Below are positions 24,468-34,689 of a DNA stretch of 64,000 nucleotides, piece after piece. The notes beneath the pieces were generated by a model that saw nothing but the letters and a program-made list of their open reading frames with translations, was not told the DNA's origin and did no database searches. The stretch covers positions 3,410,001 through 3,474,000 of the forward strand of contig JABYQN010000001.1 in the NCBI GenBank assembly GCA_022606135.1, written 5' to 3'. Each line of letters starts with the position of its first letter. Positions within the stretch are counted from its first letter, which is position 1. Made by a program: the position numbers and the translations under genes. The stretch is from Fomes fomentarius. Its lineage: Eukaryota; Basidiomycota; Agaricomycetes; Polyporales; Polyporaceae.

Positions 24468-25665
24468 ATGTCGGAGTCCTGTTCCGACCTAACCACTACC
24501 ACCACCCACCCTGCCTTGCTCCTCCCTCGCGTTCACGCGTTATCCGGCCCGCAAATGTTGTCTTTTTGCTGCACTATATGTCTTGACACTCTTGACGACG
24601 CGGCTAGGCCCATGAGCACGCAATGCGGCCATATCTACTGCATGGACTGCGCGACCTTCCGGTTCAGCCTCAATCCCTCCTGCGCCGTCTGTCGTCAGCC
24701 ACAGAGTTTGGACAACATGATCAGACTATATCCTAACTTGCAGACTGAAAAGACGCGTAAAGACGCGTCGGCGGAGCAATCAGAGGATCCCCTTTCTTCC
24801 AGCCCCATCTCTGTTCGCAGCATGGACAGGGCGGCAGAAGATTCTATTGCCGCAACTAAGCAAGCCATTGCTGACCGCGTTGATCCTGAAGACGCAATGA
24901 TGATGTATGTAACTGACAACGTAGATATGAAAGCTCTTGACTGACCTTGAGTACAGTTGCAACACCTTCGTAAACTCGGTCACGGATCGCGGCAAGCAGC
25001 ATATCAACACGGTATGTTATATTCGCTCGCTTCCTCTGACCTGAATATCTGTACCAATCATCGCTTCTAGGAGCTTCTTCGTGAGATATCGTTTCAGCTT
25101 AACTTGATGACGACCGTGCGTGCAGCGCCAAGAGCCTCGGATGCTCGTGTATAATCGTGGTCACTGACATCTTTACAGAAAATCAATGATGACCACGCTC
25201 GCCTCGAGAAGCTGATGAAGAACGCAAAGACTGCGCGTTCGAGCGAGAAGAAGCTTACCTCGCAGTTGGAGAAGCGGCAGGCAGCTATCGACACCCTCGA
25301 GAAGGCAAACACGCAGCTCTCGTCGCAGGTCGCGATGCTGAACGAGCGCATCGATACACTAGAGAAGCAGTGCCACATGTCGTCGGAGAATGCACAGCAT
25401 GAGCGGTTCCGCGCTGGGAAACTCGAGAACCAGCTCGAGGACGCCCAGCAGGAGTCGGAGAATTGGAAGCAGCAGGCACTCAAGGTGAAGAAGAAGGTAA
25501 GCTCGCAAGCGCATCGCTCGTCTCGTCTCGGTCGCTCATGGCAATTCGCTGCAGTACCTTGTATTGAAGAGCAAGGTGGAAGAGGCGAGGCGCACCGCTG
25601 GAGATGCTCACCGTGGTCGCGCACGAGCAGCTTCCAACGACGACGATCTGGTTATCGTAGGGTGA
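24468..25665 (+). CDS. RING-finger protein with C-terminal coiled coil
   Basis: Five exons (24468-24904, 24957-25011, 25071-25115, 25179-25496, 25555-25665) give 321 residues in one frame. An N-terminal C3HC4 RING begins near residue 35: CCTICLDTLDD, STQCGHIYCMDC, SCAVCRQPQ. The middle is polar. From exon 4 a long coiled coil follows (DDHARLEKLMKN, KKLTSQLEKRQAAIDTLEK, LNERIDTLEKQC, KLENQLEDAQQESENWKQQ). The protein ends DDDLVIVG. A RING with an adjacent coiled coil suggests a dimeric E3 ubiquitin ligase, but the substrate is unknown. The RING differs from that of the three zinc-finger/RING paralogues and sits at the other end of the protein, so it is not a member of that group. The Met at 24411 in the same frame is an alternative start. 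Confidence 0.83.
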
Positions 25666-26055
25666 TGGCCCTCCTCTCGGTAGTCATTGATAGCTCAGAG
25701 ATTACTGTACATATACCACGTCACACATCCATACCTCACCTGGGCTTGACGCCGATGGATCGCATGTAGCACTACTTACCACGTATCTTTGACCATCGCA
25801 ACTGTACTTCCCTCAGGCCCCATTCTATGTTCATAGTAGCATACCAATGGGATGGGACTAACGCATATATTCGTACGTAGTACATGTAGTAGCGGTGATA
25901 GCGTAATTATATCAATGTTGTCGTCGATTTGTATCTAGTACTAGTGAAAAGATGATGAACCTGATAAAGGAGTGATAGTGATGAATAGCGTGCACATTCA
26001 AGAATAGGGGGTAATTATATAACAGAGATGCGAGATCGAGATCGTACCGTCGAGT
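25666..26055. other. Intergenic between convergent genes
   Basis: A/T-rich 3' flank of two convergent genes. It contains TATATTCG- and AATTATA-type tracts and no ORF worth reporting. It probably holds both polyadenylation regions. Confidence 0.5.
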
Positions 26056-27567
26056 TCAAACAACCTTAACACTGCACTCTACGACATACGGAGAGAGAAC
26101 ATCCCTAATCTGTTGAGCAAGCGTCGCCTTCGCACCTCGTGTCGAGCCCACACCCTCTCCAACGGCTTTGTACCCCTCAAAAGAGATCGACTGTAGCGTC
26201 TTCCCTCCGTAGCTGCGGCGAGTGCAGAGGGCCTGAGCCAAAGCCTCCACGAACCCCCAAGTCTCGAACTGCAGATTGCGGAGTCGGAGGCACTCCAGCG
26301 TCGGGCAAGCACGCGGGTCGGCGAGGGCATGCGCAAAAGCCTCGGGAGGGGTGGGCGTATTCGCCGTGTCAACGATGCAGAGGGATCGCAGGTCGGGAAG
26401 CTGGAGGAACGCAGTTTGCCAGTTCGCCGGATGGCCTTTGTAGCGCGGCCCGGTGAACGACTCGACATGCTGCGGCTGGAGTGGTCCCGTTTGGAGAGGA
26501 GGTGCATACATGAACCGCGGCAGGGTCTGACGCGTGTAGGTGATGCTGTTATTGATGGGGTCGAAGAAGCTGAAATCCCCGGTGAGTGTGAGGTCGACAA
26601 TAGGGCGTGGTCGGAGGAGCGTGCCGAGAGAGCTTACGACGTCGGAATACGACTGCGTACGCATAGAGGGGCAGGAAAAATCACGAGCATCTCCAAGATA
26701 AGTCACAGTTAGGAAAGGCTCCTGTCCGCGTCTCGTAGTAGCTTTGAGCTTGATGTGCTCCTTTAGGACCTCGACGGACACAAACGGCACAGGGCGGCGA
26801 GGGAAATGCTCAAGAGGTTCAGGACCAGGAGGCAGGATGCTTATAAGAGAAGGGACGACGTGAGTGCCATCAAGCTTGAGAAGGCGGAAGGACGTGGCGA
26901 GGTTTATAGAGACGGCCGCGGGGAGTTCTAGATACGTCATGAGGGCAGAAATTCTGAGAGGATGATCCTTGATGTCGAGGATCTCCAACCTTTGAATTCT
27001 GGTTCGGTACGGTTCCGGTTCGAATGACGCAGCTCGGAGAAACGAGCGCATCTCCAGTTCCTTCAGGTCGACACAGGTGGATAACATCCTGAGAAGGTGC
27101 TTTAGGCGATACGATGGCTCATGCGGGTTGCTTCGGTTGTTGAGCAATGCCAGGTAAGTGAGCCTGGTGAAAACGGGGTTGTTGAACGGCACGAGGATAC
27201 CGTCAAGCACCAATGATGACAATCGCGGGAGGTTACCGGCGGGGAGATCGATGGATCGCATATACTTGAGAGGCACATCTTTTGTACCCTCCACTACGTC
27301 CGAATAGTCGACATGCAGGACAAGCCCAGTGAGGTGGGGCATTGGCCACTGGAAGATTGTGGCGACTTCGACGGCAGAGCGACTCGGTATTGGCCCGATG
27401 CGGAGGGTCGCGATGTATTCGCAGATGCCGCCACGGAGCTCTTCGAACTCCTCGAGTTTAATTGTCTCGCCCTTGCGAAAACATCCATACGCCGTGGCAA
27501 GCGACGCGTACACTTCGAACTTGAAGACTGATTGCATGACTGTCGAACGTTGATCAGAGGTCGCCAT
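26056..27567 (-). CDS. LRR-like protein of the F-box expansion, no F-box seen
   Basis: A single exon of 503 codons. The protein has irregular leucine-rich repeats of the kind found C-terminal to the F-box in agaricomycete F-box proteins: LPRLSSLVLDGILVPF, FTRLTYLALLNN, HLLRMLSTCVDLKELEMRS, RIQRLEILDIKDHPLRI, IVDLTLTGDFSFFDP, LPDLRSLCIVDTANT, CPTLECLRLRNLQFETWG. No N-terminal F-box is visible, and the TATA-like box about 100 nt upstream leaves little room for an upstream F-box exon. The protein may be a diverged or truncated family member. Two shorter relatives lie downstream at 28485 and 33317 on the same strand. Function unknown. Confidence 0.75.
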   Translation of the reverse strand: MATSDQRSTVMQSVFKFEVYASLATAYGCFRKGETIKLEEFEELRGGICEYIATLRIGPIPSRSAVEVATIFQWPMPHLTGLVLHVDYSDVVEGTKDVPLKYMRSIDLPAGNLPRLSSLVLDGILVPFNNPVFTRLTYLALLNNRSNPHEPSYRLKHLLRMLSTCVDLKELEMRSFLRAASFEPEPYRTRIQRLEILDIKDHPLRISALMTYLELPAAVSINLATSFRLLKLDGTHVVPSLISILPPGPEPLEHFPRRPVPFVSVEVLKEHIKLKATTRRGQEPFLTVTYLGDARDFSCPSMRTQSYSDVVSSLGTLLRPRPIVDLTLTGDFSFFDPINNSITYTRQTLPRFMYAPPLQTGPLQPQHVESFTGPRYKGHPANWQTAFLQLPDLRSLCIVDTANTPTPPEAFAHALADPRACPTLECLRLRNLQFETWGFVEALAQALCTRRSYGGKTLQSISFEGYKAVGEGVGSTRGAKATLAQQIRDVLSPYVVECSVKVV

Positions 27568-27664
27568 GCTGTGGTTGGGAAAAGCAACATACCTCTAGAA
27601 CAGAAGGTGGCGTCTGAGTGGTAGAGGTTGAGATTCGTAGGAACAATAAGGCTCGAGGTAGGAT

Positions 27665-27675
27665 CTTATATATAG
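27665..27675 (-). promoter_or_regulatory. TATA-like box of the 26056-27567 gene
   Basis: On the minus strand the sequence reads CTATATATAAG, about 100 nt upstream of the ATG at 27567. This position suits a fungal TATA element. Confidence 0.5.
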
Positions 27676-28484
27676 AGCTCACATCAAAGCGAGAGACAAG
27701 AAAGCAACCACAACCAAGCGCGATGGGTCATCTCTGTGGTGGCCGGACTATAGATGGGCATAAACCTATGCTTGAGCGATCGTGGGAATACAGAGAAGAA
27801 CCACTTGGTCAGAGTACAGCGTGTGGCAGGCAAGCATTGAAGCACAAAGTCGTGGCTGTGTCAACGAAGCTGCTAGCGCATTGCATTAGCATTGACTCGT
27901 GAGTCGAGGTTACTATCAAAGTCACCTTGCGACTCGGCAAAGGAAGTCCGCATTGAAACGCCAAGTAAATTACTGTGATGCCAGTGAGATTTTGAACAGT
28001 TGATTTGGACGGCCGCGCGGCGTGGTCTGCACTGGCATCTTCTGTGTGGTTCACTGGTTTCATCTTGTTTGCCGCCGAGTCCAAGTGTGAACCACTAGGT
28101 GTTCTCAGGCGCAGATGATACCAAATTTCGTCAAGTCGACGGTGATGTCGCAGGTGCCAAATTCAAGAGTCAAGACAACAGGGCCATCCGAGTCATAGCG
28201 GCGGACGGTGGCGCTAACTCCCCACGTGGCAATAACTCACGCCGAATTTGGCAAATGAAACGCTGGCACTCATTCATAAGGAGCCAGAGTACTTGATATA
28301 CATATACATAGGGGCCCGTAGAGTGCGGTAAAAACATACAATAACCGAGGAGTGTGTGGTCTAAATAGGAATAAGTGATTACAATTGAGGAGAACGTATG
28401 AGGTGACGATGGTCATATTGCGAACTTGTAAGTTATGGAATAAGGGAGAGACAGGCTAATGCATCCTAGGTGTTCTCACATGCA
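27676..28484. other. Intergenic, no supported gene
   Basis: Upstream flank of the 26056-27567 gene and downstream flank of the 28485-29606 gene. A/T-rich around 28300-28400. Short ORFs on both strands carry no motif. Confidence 0.5.
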
Positions 28485-29606
28485 CTAAGCAATGCCTGAG
28501 GGTCGCGGGATGGGGATGTGTTTGCCGTTGAAGCACAGCAATCCCAGCTCCTCGCAAACCGGTGTGGGTGGGCCGGATACCTGCTCGATAGAAGAAGCGA
28601 GGGCTTCTGCCACGTTGACGCCAAGGGGCTCGGATGCGGCGTCGTTAGGATCGTGTAGGCGGAGAATTCTGAGCCCAGGGGATGACCGTAGCATGACTTG
28701 CCAGCCGAGAACGTCAGGGATATCGAGTGGGCCGGTGATGGTGATTTCGCGCGAACCCGAGACAAAAAGGAAGTTGAGGTGGCCGATAGCCCCTCTGAAC
28801 AGCTCGTCCAGCGCGTTTGGAAGGGTAGGGTCCGCAATCGCCTCGAACTCGACAACCGTATCCGCGCCCACTTTCCCGGTGGTCAGTACCCCATGATGCG
28901 AAGGTCGAACATCGACCGATGTTACATTGAAGGATTGCGTGAACGATGGCGGGAGCGTTCGGCTGTAGACGTGTTCATGGCCAGCCAAGTCGAGGCCGGC
29001 GCAGTCACTTGTGATCTTGGCCTTTCGCAGAGAGGGAAGGCGAAGATGCGGAAGAATGCAGAGTAACCTGTCGGGGCGGTCCTTCACGTCTAATTCCTGC
29101 AAGTTATCCAATGCGACCGTATGGGTCTGGTGAGGGAGGACCTGTTGATCCGAGAGCATGTTGTGGATAACGAGCACCTCCAGTGAGGTCCATCTTGCCG
29201 CCGCAGCAAGCAGGGCCGATGGGCACAGAACACCGGGACAGTTCCGTAGCCGGATTGTCTGGACTGCTTCGAATGCGGAACTGTTGAGGTCCGGTGAAAC
29301 GTTCTCGAGAAATATTTCCTCCAGGCACGGGAGAAAGGAGGAGTTCAGGATGGACCACAACTCACGGCGATGCACGCCGTCATGACCCTTCACATGACAA
29401 CACTGCAGTTGGTCCGCAGTGAACAGTTCCGCCAACAAAACCCACGGCACCTCTCCATTCGGCAGAGAGAGATATATTGCTTGGATTGTGAGGGCGTGCG
29501 AGCGGACCGCTTGGACTGCATCTTCGAACCGGGCAAAGGACTCGGTGCGGCCGAGAGCGAGGGCACGATCCTCGGAGAAGTGAAGGGTGACTTGACGTTG
29601 TTCCAT
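28485..29606 (-). CDS. LRR-like protein, duplicated copy 1
   Basis: A single coding exon of 373 codons. Leucine-rich segments include LPCLEEIFLENVSPDL, FEAVQTIRLRNCPGVL, WTSLEVLVIHNML, LDNLQELDVKDRPDRLL, LRLPSLRKAKITSDCAG, IGHLNFLFVSGSREITITG and SSPGLRILRLHDPND. The start codon follows directly on an intron acceptor (TTGTAG before ATG, donor GTGAGT about 50 nt upstream), so the 5' leader is probably spliced. The 33317-34456 gene has a leader intron at the same place and is the closest relative in the window. No F-box is seen. The family resembles the C-terminal half of agaricomycete F-box proteins. It lies at the start of the older of two tandem units. Confidence 0.75.
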   Translation of the reverse strand: MEQRQVTLHFSEDRALALGRTESFARFEDAVQAVRSHALTIQAIYLSLPNGEVPWVLLAELFTADQLQCCHVKGHDGVHRRELWSILNSSFLPCLEEIFLENVSPDLNSSAFEAVQTIRLRNCPGVLCPSALLAAAARWTSLEVLVIHNMLSDQQVLPHQTHTVALDNLQELDVKDRPDRLLCILPHLRLPSLRKAKITSDCAGLDLAGHEHVYSRTLPPSFTQSFNVTSVDVRPSHHGVLTTGKVGADTVVEFEAIADPTLPNALDELFRGAIGHLNFLFVSGSREITITGPLDIPDVLGWQVMLRSSPGLRILRLHDPNDAASEPLGVNVAEALASSIEQVSGPPTPVCEELGLLCFNGKHIPIPRPSGIA

Positions 29607-30583
29607 CTACAACGTATACCGATCAGAAAGATGCACTTGAAACGGGACCAGCAACTCACGTTCACGTTCACGTTCAAGTGCAGTGAATATGCGATGGATA
29701 GGGGCGAAAGACGCGAGGTGTGTGTGTGTGTGCAAGAGAGGCGAGTAGACCAACAGTCTGCAGAACGAGCTGAAGACATGTGCCTCATATAGGTGGGGCT
29801 CTCGCCTGCCAGGTCATCAAAGCGAGCCTCCGCAAGATAGAGCATGATGTTGGAGTTTGTCGTAGCTCACGGAAGAGCCAAAGCGCAGAGACGAGAACCC
29901 CAGCGGGCCAAAGCATCAGGAACAGAGAGTCCAGTGGCATGTCCAAGGAAGGCAGCTATCGGCCTGATCGAGTGCACAGACTTGTGACGTGCGGATGGCG
30001 CACGAAACTCGGAGGCCAAAGCGGAACGATGCGTAGAGTAGGGCTGCGTACCGTAAATCCAATACCTCAACGGAGCAAACAATGCCCCTTCCACTTGGCA
30101 CTTACAATCAAAGCCAAAGCTGTCATAGAGAAAGCGGCGGGGAGGAGAGCCTCCGGCGATCGTGGAGGGAAATCGTGCAACCGACGAGTGCGAGGACAGC
30201 GATTGGCTGAGCCTGACCTACGGACTATTGTCCTCAAGATGAGTCAGTCGCGGCGCCTCAAGACTCCACGGCCATCCACGGCCAAAGCTGGACCAAAATG
30301 TGAGATTAGTGCGACTGACAGCAACAATCCTCCATACCACAAGGCTGCGCCCTATCCCTGAACGTGTTGCAAACCTTCCGCACTGTATTTTCTCCCCCTA
30401 CACTTGCTGAACGATGAGGATTCGGAGTGTATGCTGGTGCAGCGAACCGGGCATGCCGAAGACACGCTTTGACGACGCACATGGTGAAGACTATGCCGAC
30501 AGAGACGAGGACCCAACACCTTGGACCTGGGCCTGTTTGGAGAGATTTAGTCAGATTGTACAAAGCAAGACACGTTGAGAGAC

Positions 30584-31001
30584 TCAGAAGAGAACAAAGG
30601 CCGGGATGCCTCGCCGTCGTCCAGACGCCTCACGCGGGCCGATGGCCGCACAGCCACTGCCAACCACAAAGTTCGGCCAACGTGGTGGTTCGGACTGAAG
30701 CAGAAATGCAGTGGTTATGGTGGTCGTGGTGGTATGATATGGGAAAGTAACCGGGCGATGAGAGTGACTGTTGGACACAGCGCTAGACAGCGAATGGCAA
30801 CGGCGAATAGTACGACTAAGATGCGGCCCAGTGGTAGTTCGCGAAAGAGCGGTGGGGAGAACGCTCAGTAGTTAGACAACTCACCTGGTGCATGAGTGTT
30901 TCCATCGAAGACTTCTCGGAGGGCAACCAACGGCCCGCGTCATAGGGTAGGATTAAGCGCCGCGCTTCCTCGGAGTCAGGCTGAACCACCTCTACGGACA
31001 C
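30584..31001 (-). pseudogene. Possible small two-exon gene or remnant in unit 1
   Basis: On the minus strand an open frame with VEVVQPDSEEARRLI and DAGRWLPSEKSS runs into a GTGAGT donor near 30882. A later frame ends in SGCAAIGPREASGRRRG then IPAFVLF and a stop at 30584. The unit-2 copy keeps corresponding frames ([15 protein letters not shown] with DEDRWLSAELSS, and SGCAAIGPRGASG then GIPAFVLF stop). Conservation of both frames suggests a real or once-real gene, but a full structure could not be built and no family is recognised. Confidence 0.3.
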
Positions 31002-32469
31002 TAGACCTGCACCAATCTAGAGAGAATCGAGGGCGCAGCTATAAGTTAGTGGGTAGGCACCAAGGACATGGTGGGTGGCGACGTACGAGGGTGGGACAAG
31101 AAGGGGAACATGCTTCCTCACCGGCAACAATGGCTACCACTCCAGGTGGACGAGTGCTTGACAAGGACCAGTGATGCGTAAATTCTTGGTCTTGAGTGAT
31201 TCTCTCAATCAAGACCCAGATGCTGAGCGATAGGAGGTCTGCTTGCTTGCTAGCCGTAGGGCACGACGACGACGGGTCGAGGACCAAAGTGACTCGATGC
31301 TGAATGGATCATTAGACAGACAGCACAGGGAAAAGATAGCGAGGTCTGTAGCCATCAGAGAGCAGTAGAAGTGTATAGATGGAGCGTAGGAAGGAAGAGG
31401 GAGAGGCGCGAGATAGAAATGGTGGAGAGAGCAGGAATGAGAACAGTTCTGCGTGGCAAGACCCAAATAACGACTGCGCCCCACCTATGTCACACCAAAG
31501 CGCAAAGCTGTGCGGGACACCCGCTTTGGTTTGTAGTCGGTGGGCCAAACAGACATCGTGGGGAAAATCCGATGACAAGACGCGTGGGGGTTGTAGTTGG
31601 ACGGCACGTGTCGGGGGATTTGACACAATTAAACCCCCTCCGGTGGGAGCCGGAGAGCTGCGTATCGATTATTGGTTAGTCATACAGAATTCTTATGAGT
31701 CGGGTCGATATATCAGTGAAACGGAAGTTACTGTGCAATCGTGTTTATTGTGTACGACTTCTTGGTAGTGAGGACGCAACTACCTGCGGTCGAGATCAGC
31801 GTAGCAAGCGGGCAAATCTGTACTCGTACCATATGCCTACATAGTGTCACTGCCAATGCACGAGACACGAATGGTTGTTCGCAGGACGCAACATCATAAG
31901 ATCATCGTCGCCGAGATCGAGATGCGCTAGGTCCAGTTCTGACGTCAAAGATTTATCTTCTTCGACGGGGCAACGACTGAAAGACACGCCAACATTTAGC
32001 ATTGATGACACGCAAAGTCGATGATCGACAGTCGCAATCCTGGTGTTTCTTCTCAGGTCGAGTGGCTCATGCTGCAGTGTTCGGAACCTCTCATGAGTCT
32101 GCAGCTTGGATTTGATCAATACGATGACATTCGCAAGAAGTGATACGGAAACGCACGGCATACAGAGTAAGGAAGCATATCCTGCATAGATTCCCGGGCC
32201 GCTTCAAAACAGCCGTTCATAAGCATACCCGGCTGACCTTCCTTCAGATGATAGACAGGCAGGCGGCGAGGCTGGACGGACATGTGAGTGGACATATCAT
32301 TATGGAGATGACATGTATTGTGTAATCGACAACATGGTCCCCTGGGTTCCAGAAAGACGTCACGATACGACAGGCAAGGAACGCGAAGAGGACGAGGGGT
32401 CGGAGTCGGGACAGAGAGATTCGACGTTGATGCTGCGATGGAGAGGACACCAGGACATATGTCATCTAG

Positions 32470-32610
32470 AATAGAAATTGGAGAAGAAGTTGTGCGATCG
32501 CGCATGCACTCGTCCCTGTCGACTCTGCGGGAGTTGCGCCTGCTTCTGCTGCTCGCCGAATCGAGCCGCCCCGTCAGCCACCTGGGACGGATGTGACACA
32601 AAAACAAGCA
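32470..32610 (-). pseudogene. Fragment of the last exon of the KH-domain gene
   Basis: On the minus strand the sequence GGTGGCTGACGGGGC and the following bases match intron 3 and exon 4 of the KH-domain gene near 37050-37110. The stretch corresponding to the LEQEKQKQLRQQ-coding exon is degenerate here and no upstream KH exons are present. It marks one end of the duplicated block. Confidence 0.6.
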
Positions 32611-33316
32611 CGCACAAGGTTGAGGTTTAGGTCGCGAGGCCGAAACATTCAGTGAGGATAGCGAGTACCTTTGAACCCTAGCCTCTTCAACGGCAGATGA
32701 AACCAAACATTCGAGTACGTCCAAAGATCGGGGTTCCATTCTGGGGACGGAAGGACGCGGCCTTACCAGGCAGGAGTCACCAGAGCTTACCATTTTGCCT
32801 GAGGGGAACGCGCCATGAGACATCGAGACATCGCGGTCTGAGTCTTCATAGTATCATGAAGCGAAATCGACGCCAACGTATTTCTTGAGTGATGCCATAC
32901 TTGAGGATGCAGAGGTGCCATAAAGTAGCCCGATACAAGTATGTCAACAGGCTTCCTGATGAAGCGACAGTCATGAGGAGGAGGACAAGGTACTAATAGT
33001 AAGAGATCTAGTGAGAGTCAACTTGCAAGCGCAGTGTCATTGAACATGGGCGTCTGCGATTCTGCGAAGCCTCCGAATACTGACATCGCGCCTAGAGTCC
33101 TCGGCTTACATATCCTGGCCCTGAATTTCCTAGTACTGAGGCTTAAGGGGTGTGCATAGTGCGTGAGGTAACGGTTCAAGGATACAAACTCTTCAAATCA
33201 TTCGAACACAACAGCATCACTGTGCTTCTCCAATACTGTAGAAAATGACAATGTTTATTCAATTTCTAGCTTCGTTGTTTTACATGGTGTGTATACGGGG
33301 TCATGAGGGTCCTCGT

Positions 33317-34456
33317 TCATGACGATTCGTATAAAAGTCGCAGTCCTTCGCGGTACCCGCTGAGCAGATCAGCACCAGATATGTGGGAGGGAGAATGCTC
33401 GGCACATCCGGACGGCCCACTGCAACCGTGCCACTCCACAGTGTGGACGAGTCCTGCGAACGCGTCCATCGTTTGAAGGTAAGTTGGATCCCTCGCGCTG
33501 TAGACTGGACCCTTGAAGCGGAGCGCAGTGAAGCGGCTGACGTCCAGAGGCAAGAGGAGCGCAGGAAGGGCGCTGACGGTCCCTTCGAAAAGCTCTGCCC
33601 GCCTATTTTGGACTGAAAGGTCGGCACGGACCTCTAGCACGATCTCGACCTCCTTCTCCGCGCGATAGCCTTTCACGGTGATGTTTGCGAAGACCTTACA
33701 GACGTGGACTTGGACTTCGGTCGGAAGGTATCGGACGAATGCTGGTCCTTGCCGAGGGATGGCGTTCGACATTGCCGTGTAGGACGCGACGTCGCCGTCG
33801 TCGTCGTTGGCAAGCGCTTCCGAAACGTCTCCGACCAAACGAGCATATTCGCAATTGGGCAAGGAAAGGCAATTTACGAATGTGCGCACGCGATGCTGGT
33901 CGTCCACGACGACTAGCGTTCGAAGTCGCGGAAGCTCCACGTTAGGATGGTCGTTCAGGGAAGCTACCCCGAGGAAGTTGCTAAGCGTGAGCTCCTCGAG
34001 AGAGGTCCAGCTGGACACCGCAGACCAGAACTCCACTGAGCTCATCCGAGGATCTCGCTCTGGCCAGTTGCTGAGTGTGAGGAATCGGAGCCTAGAAAAT
34101 ACACCGCCTGCGAGGCGAAGGTAATATCCACTCAAGGACAGGCGTTGTAGGGAGGGAAGGTCCTCGAGTTCTGCTTGCGCCGCGCCTTGGATCTGGTCAA
34201 CCTCGTACTCGTATGTTACGAAGGACGCGAGCTCTTCGAGTCGACTAGACAAGAGCGGAATGATGTCCTGCCACAAGTGATAGGTGCGCCTTCGTGGAAA
34301 GGCGTGGATCACCTTGATGGTTGCAGGGTCGATCTCGTGCTTGTGCACCACGTCGATGGCGTTTTTGAACAGGATTGGCGTGCCCGCGCGGTTGCACTGG
34401 AGAACCGGAGTATCGCAGACGATCGCGACAGCTTGTTGCATCTTCTTAGATAACAC
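33317..34456 (-). CDS. LRR-like protein, duplicated copy 2
   Basis: A single coding exon of 379 codons. Segments include LPSLQRLSLSGYYLRLAGG, FSRLRFLTLSNWPERDP, WTSLEELTLSNFLGVASL, ELPRLRTLVVVDDQHRV, LPTEVQVHVCKVFANI and FTALRFKGPVYSARDPTYL. The plan and length resemble the 28485-29606 protein. The Met codon at 34441, five codons in, is the probable start: as in copy 1 it lies a few bases after an acceptor (CTAAG) whose GTGAGT donor is about 55 nt upstream. No F-box is seen. A TATAAAA box lies upstream. Function unknown; its relatives are the substrate-binding halves of F-box proteins. Confidence 0.75.
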   Translation of the reverse strand: MLSKKMQQAVAIVCDTPVLQCNRAGTPILFKNAIDVVHKHEIDPATIKVIHAFPRRRTYHLWQDIIPLLSSRLEELASFVTYEYEVDQIQGAAQAELEDLPSLQRLSLSGYYLRLAGGVFSRLRFLTLSNWPERDPRMSSVEFWSAVSSWTSLEELTLSNFLGVASLNDHPNVELPRLRTLVVVDDQHRVRTFVNCLSLPNCEYARLVGDVSEALANDDDGDVASYTAMSNAIPRQGPAFVRYLPTEVQVHVCKVFANITVKGYRAEKEVEIVLEVRADLSVQNRRAELFEGTVSALPALLLPLDVSRFTALRFKGPVYSARDPTYLQTMDAFAGLVHTVEWHGCSGPSGCAEHSPSHISGADLLSGYREGLRLLYESS

Positions 34457-34580
34457 TGGTCAGAGAGGTTCCGCCGCATCAAATACAGACCTCACTCACA
34501 TTTACGGGTGTCAGATCGAGGATAGCATACGTAGGGTATTCGCAGACAGTGTTGATGCCGAAACAGAGCTTCGCGTCCGT

Positions 34581-34590
34581 CCTTTTATAC
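34581..34590 (-). promoter_or_regulatory. TATA box of LRR-like copy 2
   Basis: On the minus strand the sequence reads GTATAAAAGG, about 130-150 nt upstream of the start codon and upstream of the leader intron. Its position is as expected for a transcript with a short spliced leader. Confidence 0.5.
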
Positions 34591-34689
34591 CGTCAGAGTT
34601 CTCCTCCCAGTGACAAAGCGGATCCTGCCAGCGTAGACCCATGACCAGTACATGGCTCTGGCGCAGCACCAGCAGCGATGTGTCGAGAG

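Larger units (their letters stand above)
29880..32610. repeat. Segmental tandem duplication, unit 1
   Basis: This block matches 34690-37130 in the same orientation and order. Anchors: GACAGCGATTGGCTGAG (30196 and 34757), AGAGAACAAAGGCCGGGATG (about 30588 and 35180), AGCGAATGGCA (30788 and 35374), ACAGACATCGTGGGGAAAAT (31549 and 35849), TGTACGACTTCTTGGT (31751 and 36055), GTTTCTTCTCAGGTCGAGTGG (32045 and 36363). The offset shrinks from about 4.6 to 4.3 kb because of indels. Together with the flanking LRR-like genes (28485 and 33317) the whole unit is about 4 kb. Many substitutions show that the duplication is not recent. Confidence 0.85.
29607..33316. other. Non-coding part of duplicated unit 1
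   Basis: Flank of the 28485-29606 gene with the unit-1 copy of the duplicated block. No intact gene is supported; possible fragments are given separately. A GTGAAC hexamer repeats in the minus-strand leader near 29660. From about 32600 to 33316 I see no match to unit 2 and no gene. Confidence 0.5.
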
